A stretch of DNA of 14,187 bases from Scytonema sp. UIC 10036 (lineage in GTDB: Bacteria; Cyanobacteriota; Cyanobacteriia; Cyanobacteriales; Nostocaceae): positions 1 through 14,187 of the forward strand of contig NZ_WJFC01000278.1 of the NCBI RefSeq assembly GCF_009725235.1, in the 5' to 3' direction. The notes below the pieces were generated by a model that ran no database searches, had not been told where the DNA came from, and worked only from the letters and a program-made list of their open reading frames with translations. Positions 1-6,413 of the stretch are shown one piece after another. Each line of letters opens with the position of its first letter. The first letter of the stretch is position 1. Position numbers and translations under genes: made by a program.

Positions 1-166
1 AGTTGTTAGTTGTTAATGGTTGGTGGTTGGTGGTTAGTGGTTAGTGGTTGGTGGTTAGTGGTTAGTGGTTAGTGGTTATTGGTTAGTGGTTAGTGGTTAT
101 TGGTTAGTGGTTATTGGTTAATTTCCAACCAACAACCAACAACCAACAACTAACAACTAACAACTA
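1..166. repeat. Heptameric tandem repeat block with inverted ends
   Basis: Fifteen consecutive 7-bp units of the form TGGTTRG/TGGTTAT run from 17 to 121 without an indel. They are followed by about five complementary-type units (YAACAAC) from 130 to 164. The outer 15 bases, 1-15 and 151-165, are perfect inverted repeats of each other, so the block could fold into a long imperfect hairpin. The window starts inside the element, so it may extend further left. Such short tandemly repeated repetitive (STRR) heptamers are known from Nostocales genomes. The right edge contains the stop codon of the glycosyltransferase gene, so the block lies where its transcript would end and could serve as a weak terminator (inference). 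Confidence 0.9.
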
Positions 167-1360
167 TCCATTAACCATCAATCCCATCTCTTTCAAACCT
201 TGGCGCAGTCGTTGTGCCTCTTCGGGATTGTGTTGTTCGTGAAGTGCGATCGCAGATCTAAAAGCAGTTAAACTATCTTCTACGTAGCCAAGTTTTAGTA
301 GCACGACTCCCAAGTTTTGGTAAGCTTCGGCGTATTTAGGATTTAATTGAATGGCTTTTTTATAAGCTGCGATCGCGTCTTTGAACAAATTCATCGCTTT
401 CAAGGTCATGCCAAGGTTATAATATCCTGTTGTAAAACTGGGATCGATTTTTAAAGCTGTTTCATAAGCTGTTTTTGCAGCATTTAAATCTCCAGATGCT
501 TTAAACAGAGCACCTAGATTGTTGTATGCTCCTAATTTTAGGATTGGATAAATAGGTAATTTGATAGCAGCTTGATAGTGAGCGATCGCCTGTCTGGTAT
601 TTTGCAACCGACTGTAGGCAATACCCAAATGATAATAAAGTTCGTACAAAATATCGTAATTATCTTCAGCAGAAGCAACTCCTCGCGCAAGTAACTCTAC
701 TCCTTGTATGACTTTGCCTTGTTCGATATAAACTGCGCCCAGTTTACTACAAACATAGGGATCGTGAGGATGAGCGGCAAAAAACTCCTCCATTGCTGCT
801 TGTGCTTTAGCAAATTTATTTTGTCGGGCTATAGCATCTTTTTGATATCCTGTGTGTAAAATTGCAACTCCTTCCAAATAACCAATTTGCCAATGCGGTT
901 CCTTATTGAGAAGTGCAGATACACTATCATCTACTAAAGCGTGGTAGGGACGGGAAAAGGAAATTTCAGGGTGCTTGCGAAATAGGCGTGAAACCAAAGA
1001 ATAAGGAGATTGTTCTGCACCAACTTCATGGCGTACCAGGTTAATGAGCAGGTATTCTTCCCTTTGTATGGCTTCTTTTAACTGCGGTACGATTTTTTGG
1101 GTGAGAGTTTCATCTGCATCCAGTACAAGAACCCAATCACCTGTAACATATTTTAAAGCCTCATTGCGAGCAGCACTAAAGTCATTGCACCATTCAAAGT
1201 GGTGTACCTCAGCACCGAATTTTTTAGCGATGTGTGGTGTGCTATCTGTTGAACCTGTATCTAACACAACCATTTCATCAACAAGATTCTTAACGCTACT
1301 TAGACATTTAGGAAGCGTTGTTTGTTCGTTTTTGACAATCATGCACAGGCTGAGTTTCAT
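164..1360 (-). CDS. Family 2 glycosyltransferase with C-terminal TPR repeats
   Basis: Predicted 398-residue cytoplasmic protein. Residues 1-90 form a GT-A type nucleotide-sugar binding fold: it opens with LSLCMIVKNE (3-12), has VVLDTGSTDST around 31-41, and carries the metal-binding DxD motif as DAD at 81-83, with RNEA at 65-68. This N-terminus is typical of SunS-like family 2 glycosyltransferases. Residues about 190-377 are tetratricopeptide repeats; the clearest units are 276-309, 310-343 and 344-377 (YNNLG, YYNLG and YQNLG starts; KIDP and QLNP ends). The TPRs suggest a protein partner or peptide/protein acceptor, but donor and acceptor cannot be read from the sequence. There is no signal peptide or membrane segment. 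No good Shine-Dalgarno precedes the ATG, which is common in cyanobacteria. The gene stands alone on the minus strand; its stop codon lies at the edge of a heptamer repeat block. Confidence 0.9.
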   Translation of the reverse strand: MKLSLCMIVKNEQTTLPKCLSSVKNLVDEMVVLDTGSTDSTPHIAKKFGAEVHHFEWCNDFSAARNEALKYVTGDWVLVLDADETLTQKIVPQLKEAIQREEYLLINLVRHEVGAEQSPYSLVSRLFRKHPEISFSRPYHALVDDSVSALLNKEPHWQIGYLEGVAILHTGYQKDAIARQNKFAKAQAAMEEFFAAHPHDPYVCSKLGAVYIEQGKVIQGVELLARGVASAEDNYDILYELYYHLGIAYSRLQNTRQAIAHYQAAIKLPIYPILKLGAYNNLGALFKASGDLNAAKTAYETALKIDPSFTTGYYNLGMTLKAMNLFKDAIAAYKKAIQLNPKYAEAYQNLGVVLLKLGYVEDSLTAFRSAIALHEQHNPEEAQRLRQGLKEMGLMVNG

Positions 1361-1398
1361 AATCTGATGTCATCTTTGACTTTCTGAGGGTAGGGAAA

Positions 1399-1439
1399 GA
1401 GCGATAAGCTTTGCTTAACGCCTAAGGCGTATCGCGCTC
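1399..1439. repeat. Palindromic intergenic repeat
   Basis: Composite palindrome. Near-matching outer arms (GAGCGATA and TATCGCGCTC) enclose two small hairpins, AAGC-TTT-GCTT at 1406-1416 and ACGCCT-A-AGGCGT at 1418-1430. The composition (AAGCTTTGC, CGCCTAAGGCG) is that of dispersed palindromic repeats common in Nostocales spacers. It lies about 40 bases upstream of the glycosyltransferase start. Confidence 0.65.
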
Positions 1440-1618
1440 ACAATACTAATGCTAGATTTATATCACCGTCTGCAATGTAGCCAATTATCTTCTTTTAACA
1501 AGTGGGTGCAAAAAGAGACTGGGGATTGGGAAATACGCTCAATCACCCTGATAACATAAGTAGGTAGGCGGAAATCAACAAAACTATGTTCCCAAATGTC
1601 AAGCCTAAAACTCTTACC

Positions 1619-1655
1619 AATGACTAATGATGAATTACAAATGACAAATGACAAA
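1619..1655. repeat. Degenerate heptamer repeat (AATGACA type)
   Basis: Direct copies of ATGACAA/ATGACTA-like units, with two clean adjacent copies at about 1640-1654 and more diverged ones to the left. This is another short tandem repeat family frequent in heterocystous cyanobacteria. It creates a spurious reading frame that encodes repeated Met-Thr-Asn-Asp. Confidence 0.65.
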
Positions 1656-1841
1656 ACACCTACTCAATTCAATCGTGAGGGTGTTAAAGGTGGCGGGGAG
1701 TATGTAAAATTGTTTGAGATGGGCGATCGCCTTAAAAATCAGAGTTTATATGTTCCGCTTGTTCTCGATATCTCATCGGCTATTCTTGACTGTAAATTAA
1801 CTCAAAAACGTCAGATGCATACCTAATCAATAAATACTCCC

Positions 1842-3131
1842 ATGAAAGATTATTTTTTGAAGAAAAAGATAGTTGTTTTGAAAGAAAGACTTCACGAATA
1901 TCTGCAATCTATCTACCAATGGTTGATAGGTACACCAGAGCGATCCCTTTCAGAAGCTTATCAGGCTGCTCAAACCATAAGAAATATAGAGATAGAACAT
2001 TTTGCCGGAAAGAAAATATCTTCCGAATCAGCGAGTTATTCTGAAACTGCCATGTCTTATTGGCAAGTACAATTAGAAAAAAATCTTCTTATTATCAAAT
2101 TAAGATTGGCAGAATTTCAGACAGGCAATTCGTTTTTCAATACTCCCAACACAACCTTTTTAGAAAAGTTACAGTTTATTGATGAAATTTTAGACAAGTA
2201 TACTTATCGGCAAGAAAAGCCAGAACAAGTTAGTGATGAAAATATAGTATTCAAACCACAAAATTTACAAGTTAGTAATGTCATTGAAAATCCAATTACT
2301 TCATCTCAAGGGTCTGAGATAAGGGTTGAATCTGCTTTTAATAAATCAGGGTTGTTACCTAGAACCATTGGTAGAACTTTCAGTAGAATTCAAGAAGATT
2401 TTTCTCCAGAAGCTGAAGAAAAATTTGTGAGAAATTTTCGGAGGTCTCAAAATAGAACAAGAATGGCAGTCAGATTTTTATTGCTGCTAGTCATTATACC
2501 AATGTTAACCCAGCATTTTTCTAAACCTTTGATAGAACCTATTGTTGCCAGAGTGAGAGGTGAAAGCCCAAGTAAAATTTTTCTTAACACTGAAATGGAA
2601 GAAGAAGCTTTCAAAGAACTAAAGACTTTTGAAAAAAAACTTCAATTTCAACATTTTATCTCTCAAGCGCCGCCAATTGCTCCGGAGTCAATAGAGCACC
2701 AAGTAAAAGAGAAGGCTCACGAACTGGTTGAGGAATTTCAAGCAAAAAGTAACAGTGCTATTAGCAACATTTTTGCCGATCTATTAGCACTGATAGCTTT
2801 TGCCTTAGTAATTGTGACAAGTCAGAAAGAAATTATCGTGGTAAAAGCTTTTTTAGATAATATCATTTATGGTTTAAGTGATAGTGCTAAAGCTTTTTTA
2901 ATTATCTTATTTACGGATACATTTGTAGGTTTTCACTCACCCCATGGATGGGAGGTGATTCTAGATGGTGTTGCGGAACATCTTGGTCTTCCAGCCAATC
3001 AAAGCTTAATATCTTTATTTATTGCCACTTTTCCCGTAATTTTAGATACCATATTTAAGTACTGGATCTTCCGCTATCTCAGTCGGTTGTCACCTTCTGC
3101 GCTAGCCACATATAAAGATATGAACGAGTAA
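1842..3131 (+). CDS. pxcA: Proton extrusion protein PxcA (CemA-like)
   Basis: 429-residue integral membrane protein of the PxcA/CemA family. Known role: light-induced, Na+-dependent proton extrusion across the cytoplasmic membrane, linked to pH and inorganic carbon homeostasis; the plastid relative is CemA in the chloroplast envelope. The N-terminal 200 residues are soluble, charged and cyanobacterium-specific, ending in the conserved LLPRTIGRTFSRI and EEKFVRNFRRSQNRTR stretches. Hydrophobic segments follow at about 208-225, 309-326, 349-364 and 388-406. The family signature is unmistakable: IFLNTEMEEEAFKEL (246-260), SNSAISNIFADLLALIAF (303-320), YGLSDSAKAF (343-352), FVGFHSPHGWEVIL (361-374) and FKYWIFRYLSR (406-416). 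The ATG at 1842 lacks a strong Shine-Dalgarno but gives the family-like start. It ends 10 bp before the convergent acyP. Confidence 0.96.
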   Translation: MKDYFLKKKIVVLKERLHEYLQSIYQWLIGTPERSLSEAYQAAQTIRNIEIEHFAGKKISSESASYSETAMSYWQVQLEKNLLIIKLRLAEFQTGNSFFNTPNTTFLEKLQFIDEILDKYTYRQEKPEQVSDENIVFKPQNLQVSNVIENPITSSQGSEIRVESAFNKSGLLPRTIGRTFSRIQEDFSPEAEEKFVRNFRRSQNRTRMAVRFLLLLVIIPMLTQHFSKPLIEPIVARVRGESPSKIFLNTEMEEEAFKELKTFEKKLQFQHFISQAPPIAPESIEHQVKEKAHELVEEFQAKSNSAISNIFADLLALIAFALVIVTSQKEIIVVKAFLDNIIYGLSDSAKAFLIILFTDTFVGFHSPHGWEVILDGVAEHLGLPANQSLISLFIATFPVILDTIFKYWIFRYLSRLSPSALATYKDMNE

Positions 3132-3141
3132 AAAAGTTTTT

Positions 3142-3465
3142 CTAGCGCCTTACTTGAAATCCTTGCAGCCCTTCGGGTTGCTCGTATTCTATATGTATAT
3201 CTTTTACCATAGCAGCAGGTGGACCTTCATAACACCAACGAATTATCTCATCTACAACCTCCTGACTTCCTTCAAAAACTGCTTCTACACGCCCATCGGG
3301 GAGATTCCGCACCCAACCTGTTAATCTGAGTTGGGTAGCAGTTTCCACGGTGGCATAGCGATAGCCAACCCCTTGAACTCTCCCAGAAATGAATACGTGG
3401 GCGCGAACTTGCTTTGACTGCGGTGTGGTATTCTGCATTAACTGGTTAGGGTTTGATAATTTCAT
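3142..3465 (-). CDS. acyP: Acylphosphatase
   Basis: Small soluble enzyme that hydrolyses the carboxyl-phosphate bond of acylphosphates. The full acylphosphatase fold is present: the phosphate-binding loop GRVQGVGYR at 28-36 with catalytic Arg36, and GWVRNLPDGRVEA at 50-62 with catalytic Asn54. The body of about 90 residues is the normal family length. The first ATG gives 107 residues, with a poorly conserved 20-residue N-terminal tail; Met10 would give 98 residues and is the main alternative. I keep the first because AGTAGG sits directly before it. It converges on pxcA with a 10-bp gap and diverges from the DUF1823-like gene, with 43 bp between starts. Substrate in vivo is unknown for most bacterial members. 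Confidence 0.94.
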   Translation of the reverse strand: MKLSNPNQLMQNTTPQSKQVRAHVFISGRVQGVGYRYATVETATQLRLTGWVRNLPDGRVEAVFEGSQEVVDEIIRWCYEGPPAAMVKDIHIEYEQPEGLQGFQVRR

Positions 3466-3508
3466 CCTACTGTGTTTATTATCGCAATTTTGAATTATTT
3501 AGGTGTCT

Positions 3509-3874
3509 ATGTCTAATTTGCCATCTCTGACGACAGAAACTATTTGGGCAATTCTCAACGAAGAAATTGATGACGCTACAGTCAATCAGTTAGTCTGGCA
3601 CTCCTTGGGCTATCGTTATGACTCCTCAACCGAACAGTGGGACAACACACAAGTTGCATCTGAATGGCGAGATGAATATCCCGAACCACCACATTTTATT
3701 GAAAGTCGCCCTGCAACAGTCAAACTAACTCGTTCCATTCCACCAGAGAACAAACAACTCTTGAAGGAAAAGTTGGGCTTTAAAGGTTACAAAATTGGAG
3801 AGTTTGGTCCTCGTCAAACTCGCAGGGCAACAGCAGCAAACTGGTTATTAAGTTTTATGCAGCAGACAAATTAA
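3509..3874 (+). CDS. DUF1823-like conserved cyanobacterial protein
   Basis: 121-residue soluble protein from the ATG at 3509; an in-frame GTG six bases upstream (3503) would add two residues and is less likely. I recognise it as the cyanobacterial family I know as DUF1823, from stretches such as TIWAILNEEIDDATVNQLVW, HSLGYRYDS, VKLTRSIPPENKQLL and GEFGPRQTRRATAANWLL. No catalytic motif is evident: it is mixed charge with a basic, Arg-rich segment near the C-terminus (RQTRRATAA) and no membrane segment. Function is unknown. It is divergent from acyP with 43 bp between starts, so the two promoters probably overlap. The family assignment is from memory of its sequence pattern, not from a search. 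Confidence 0.85.
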   Translation: MSNLPSLTTETIWAILNEEIDDATVNQLVWHSLGYRYDSSTEQWDNTQVASEWRDEYPEPPHFIESRPATVKLTRSIPPENKQLLKEKLGFKGYKIGEFGPRQTRRATAANWLLSFMQQTN

Positions 3875-3921
3875 CCGTATCTTACGCAAAGATTTATGGT
3901 TAATCGCCCTCTCTCCTCTTA

Positions 3922-3995
3922 CCTCTGTGTACTCTGCGTCCTCTGCGGTTAAAGAAATGACTTTTTAACCGCAGAGGCACTGAGAATGCAGAGGA
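3922..3995. repeat. Long inverted repeat (dispersed cyanobacterial type)
   Basis: Two arms of 32 bases, 3922-3953 and 3964-3995, separated by a 10-base loop. The inner 14 bp are perfect (CCTCTGCGGTTAAA against TTTAACCGCAGAGG). The outer parts are imperfect copies of CTCTGCGT/CTCTGTG-type units. This sequence type (CTCTGCGTCCTCTGCGGTT) is highly repeated in Nostocales spacers. It is downstream of the DUF1823-like gene and could stop transcription, but no U-run follows. Confidence 0.8.
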
Positions 3996-4190
3996 GGAAA
4001 GATGAGAAATTACCGCCTTAATCAAAATTTTATGAGTCACCTTGACAGGGCGCTTATGGGCTTTAGCCCTACCTACAGTACTACAGTACTGTTCATGATG
4101 GTTAGCTAGCTTCTTCAAAAACTCTAGTTTTACCACGTGCATAGCCATTAAATTATGTCTTTCAACATAAGAAAACTCTTGCTTCTCCAT

Positions 4191-4204
4191 CCTCTAGATA
4201 GAGG
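4191..4204. other. Short hairpin followed by T-rich run
   Basis: CCTCT (4191-4195) and AGAGG (4200-4204) form a 5-bp stem with a 4-base loop; TATAAATTTTTT follows on the plus strand. It resembles a weak intrinsic terminator reading rightward, but the nearest gene end in that direction is more than 300 bases upstream, so its role is uncertain. Confidence 0.3.
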
Positions 4205-4310
4205 TATAAATTTTTTAATTATTTCTAGGGGAATATTGGCGAATTCATATGATAACCAGACAATATTGATAGTTCAAACATTCTAAGAAACACATTTTCT
4301 AGATTATCAG

Positions 4311-4348
4311 TGACTAAATAATCATTGGTATCACTCATTATTTAGTCA
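4311..4348. promoter_or_regulatory. 12-bp perfect inverted repeat upstream of GH13 gene
   Basis: TGACTAAATAAT (4311-4322) and ATTATTTAGTCA (4337-4348) are exact reverse complements around a 14-base loop, ending 64 bases before the start codon at 4413. Unlike the other palindromes here it is AT-rich and does not look like a dispersed GC-rich repeat. It could be a dimeric repressor/activator operator, or a hairpin in the leader RNA. That it acts on the GH13 gene is inferred from position only. Confidence 0.55.
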
Positions 4349-4412
4349 TTAGCAATGGTGTTAGGAATGTTTACTTTTCTCTGGAAAATTCATTTCAATT
4401 TCACAATTTCCT

Positions 4413-6071
4413 ATGGCAAAACCAATAGAATTCAACTTATTTGCACCCTATAATGAAGGCGCTGCTGTCATTGGTTCTTTTTCTAATTGGGAACCAATCC
4501 CAATGCAAAAGGGTGATGATGGTTATTTCCGCACAACAGTTGAATTAGAAGACGGTACTTATCAATATAAATTTCGCGTTCAATCTAAATCTTGGTTTTT
4601 TGAACCCGACCAATGGGTAGATGTGACAGACCCTTACGCCACTAACATTGATGAATTGGGCGGACATGACAATGGTATTATACAAATCAAAGATGGTGAA
4701 CGTATTATTGATACTTATGTTTGGCAACATGACGATAAACCTTTACCTGCAGACCATGAATTGGTGATTTATGAGTTGCACGTTGGTGACTTTTCTGGTG
4801 GTGAGGACGATCCTTATGCACGTGGCAAATACAAGCATGTTGTTGAAAAGTTAGATTATCTATGCGAACTGGGAATTAATGCTATTGAGTTAATGCCAGT
4901 TAAAGAATATCCAGGCAGTTATAGTTGGGGTTATAATCCTCGTTACTTCTTTGCTACAGAGTCAAGTTACGGTTCAACAGCAGAGTTAAAAAATCTCATT
5001 GATGAGTGCCATGCTAGAGGCATTCGTGTCATTATGGATGGTATTTATAACCATTCAGAAGCATCTTGTCCCCTCACACAAATCGACCACGATTATTGGT
5101 ATCATCATTCACCTCGCGATCCCGATAATAACTGGGGTCCCGAATTTAATTACGAACACTATGATGAAAATTTAGAGACTTATCCTGCGCGAAAATTTAT
5201 TGGGGATACAGTTCGTTTTTGGATTAGTGAATATCATCTAGACGGTATTCGTTATGATGCAGCGCGGCAAATTGCTAACTATGACTTCATGCACTGGATT
5301 GTGCAGGAAACTAAAAAAACGGCTAGCATGAAGCCTTTTTATAATATTGCCGAACACATTCCTGAAACTCCCAGTATCACCAATGTAGACGGACCAATGG
5401 ATGGGTGTTGGCATGATAGTTTCCTCCATACTGTTGTCGCACACCTTTGCGGTGATACCTTTGATTTAGAACAACTTAAAGATGTCATTGACTGCAAGCG
5501 CCAAGAATTCATGGGGAGTACAAATGTTGTGAATTACTTGGCAAACCACGACCACGATCGCCTCCTGGTAGAACTAGGAAAGCGCAACATTTTTGACGAA
5601 GAAGCTTTTAAACGATTGAAGTTAGGTGCAGTTCTCCTGATGACAGCTGTAGGAGTACCCATGCTTTGGATGGGTCAAGAGTTTGGGGAATACAAGCCAA
5701 AAACACAAGAATCATCCAAAATTGATTGGAAATTGCTAGGCAATGACTTGAATCGTGGCTTATTTGAATATTACAAAGGTTTAATTAACCTGCGGAAACA
5801 CAATCATGCTCTTTACACGGAACATATTGACTTCATTCACGAAAATCCAGAGGCAAAAATTTTAGCATACAGTCGATGGAATGACGAAGGTTCTCGTGTT
5901 GTCGTCGTCGCCAATTTCTCAGAAAACTTCCTTGGCGGGTATCATGTCCCCAACTTCCCAAATGGTGGTACATGGCACGAATGGACTAGCAACTACGATA
6001 TCGAAGCAGGCGATGATGGTATTATGACTGACTTAGGACCCTATGAAGCTAAAGTGTTTGTTTGGCAATAA
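4413..6071 (+). CDS. CBM48-GH13 alpha-glucan-acting enzyme (alpha-amylase family)
   Basis: 552-residue soluble enzyme with no signal peptide, so cytoplasmic. Residues 1-90 are a CBM48 starch/glycogen-binding module (IGSFSNWEPIPM at 20-31; DGTYQYKFRV at 47-56). A GH13 barrel follows from about 115, with all four conserved regions: DGIYNH (209-214), DGIRYDAA (277-284) with nucleophile Asp282, NIAEHI (311-316) with acid/base Glu314, and ANHDHD (377-382) with His379 and stabilising Asp380. WMGQEFGE (419-426) and a C-terminal beta domain complete it. The architecture resembles glycogen branching enzymes and maltooligosyltrehalose trehalohydrolases, but it is about 200 residues shorter than a typical cyanobacterial GlgB (about 760). 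The reaction (branching, transfer, debranching or maltodextrin hydrolysis) cannot be fixed by reading. An isolated gene with a 12-bp inverted repeat in its leader. Confidence 0.93.
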   Translation: MAKPIEFNLFAPYNEGAAVIGSFSNWEPIPMQKGDDGYFRTTVELEDGTYQYKFRVQSKSWFFEPDQWVDVTDPYATNIDELGGHDNGIIQIKDGERIIDTYVWQHDDKPLPADHELVIYELHVGDFSGGEDDPYARGKYKHVVEKLDYLCELGINAIELMPVKEYPGSYSWGYNPRYFFATESSYGSTAELKNLIDECHARGIRVIMDGIYNHSEASCPLTQIDHDYWYHHSPRDPDNNWGPEFNYEHYDENLETYPARKFIGDTVRFWISEYHLDGIRYDAARQIANYDFMHWIVQETKKTASMKPFYNIAEHIPETPSITNVDGPMDGCWHDSFLHTVVAHLCGDTFDLEQLKDVIDCKRQEFMGSTNVVNYLANHDHDRLLVELGKRNIFDEEAFKRLKLGAVLLMTAVGVPMLWMGQEFGEYKPKTQESSKIDWKLLGNDLNRGLFEYYKGLINLRKHNHALYTEHIDFIHENPEAKILAYSRWNDEGSRVVVVANFSENFLGGYHVPNFPNGGTWHEWTSNYDIEAGDDGIMTDLGPYEAKVFVWQ

Positions 6072-6406
6072 GTAAACCTCTCACCTCCTTTACTCTCGTT
6101 CCCCCCGTTCGTCACTCTCGTTCCCAGGCTCCGCCTGGGAATGCCTTCGGTGGAGGCTCCGCCTCCCGTACTTGAAAAAGGAGTAGAGTGGGCATTCTAG
6201 GTCTGTCAAGGTGGATCAAAGCTTTGGAAAAGCATTTCATGTCAGCTTATATACCCTGAAGAAAACTCACGCAAAGACGCAAAGGCGCTAAGAAATTATG
6301 AGACTTTTATGCGAACAGACGTGTTAACCAATTAGTAAATCTGATTGCAATATCTGTATGAGGACGAAGAGCATGCTTCGTAATTGCTTGTCCTACTCCC
6401 TATTCC
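6072..6406. other. Spacer between GH13 and diguanylate cyclase genes
   Basis: 335 bp between two convergent genes. It holds the tandem GC-rich hairpins at 6121-6166, a short CGCAAAGACGCAAAGGCGC-type repeat at about 6270-6290, a small ACGAAG/CTTCGT hairpin near 6363-6380, and three heptamers at the right end. No gene is seen; the 65-codon plus-strand frame from 6358 is antisense to the cyclase. Confidence 0.6.
6121..6166. repeat. Two tandem hairpins with a shared core
   Basis: TTCCCAGGC-TCC-GCCTGGGAA (6121-6141) and GGAGGC-TCC-GCCTCC (6152-6166) are perfect palindromes with the same AGGCTCCGCCT core and a TCC loop. They start about 50 bases after the GH13 stop. The sequence type is dispersed in cyanobacterial spacers. 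The strong stems could stall transcription from either convergent gene, but there is no T-run, so a Rho-independent terminator is not proven. Confidence 0.75.
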
Positions 6407-6413
6407 CTACTCC
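6393..6413. repeat. Three tandem heptamers containing a stop codon
   Basis: CTACTCC, CTATTCC and CTACTCC lie head to tail. Read on the minus strand the first copy is GGAGTAG, and its TAG is the stop codon of the diguanylate cyclase gene. It is a short member of the STRR class. Confidence 0.7.

Larger units (their letters stand above)
1361..1841. other. Spacer between glycosyltransferase and pxcA
   Basis: This 481-bp divergent spacer must hold the promoters of both flanking genes, but I see no promoter I would defend. It contains a palindromic repeat near 1399-1439, heptamer-like repeats near 1619-1655 and one HIP1 site (1723-1730). Open frames across it (about 1463-1654 minus and 1596-1826 plus) begin inside the ATGACAAATGAC repeat and resemble no family I know, so I treat them as noise. 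Confidence 0.6.
3875..4412. other. Repeat-rich spacer upstream of the GH13 gene
   Basis: 538 bp without a gene I can support. From left to right it holds a long inverted repeat (3922-3995), small palindromes GGGCTTTAGCCC (4058-4069) and CAGTA-CTACAG-TACTG (4076-4091), a short hairpin (4191-4204) followed by a T-rich run, and a clean 12-bp inverted repeat (4311-4348). A 96-codon minus-strand frame (3900-4190) runs through the first repeats and is not convincing. Confidence 0.6.

Noticed and set aside
1..166. CRISPR array
   Set aside because: The units are 7 bp and contiguous, with no spacers; this is a tandem heptamer repeat.
1463..1654. 63-codon minus-strand frame
   Set aside because: Its N-terminus is translated heptamer repeat; the rest matches nothing I know and overlaps the other spurious frame.
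1596..1826. 76-codon plus-strand frame before pxcA
   Set aside because: It starts in the AATGACA heptamer repeat (Met-Thr-Asn-Asp repeats), has no family resemblance and no ribosome binding site.
3900..4190. 96-codon minus-strand frame in the spacer before the GH13 gene
   Set aside because: The C-terminal two thirds translate dispersed repeats (GGGCTTTAGCCC and the CTCTGCG palindrome). The first 35 residues are not repeat-derived but resemble no known protein.
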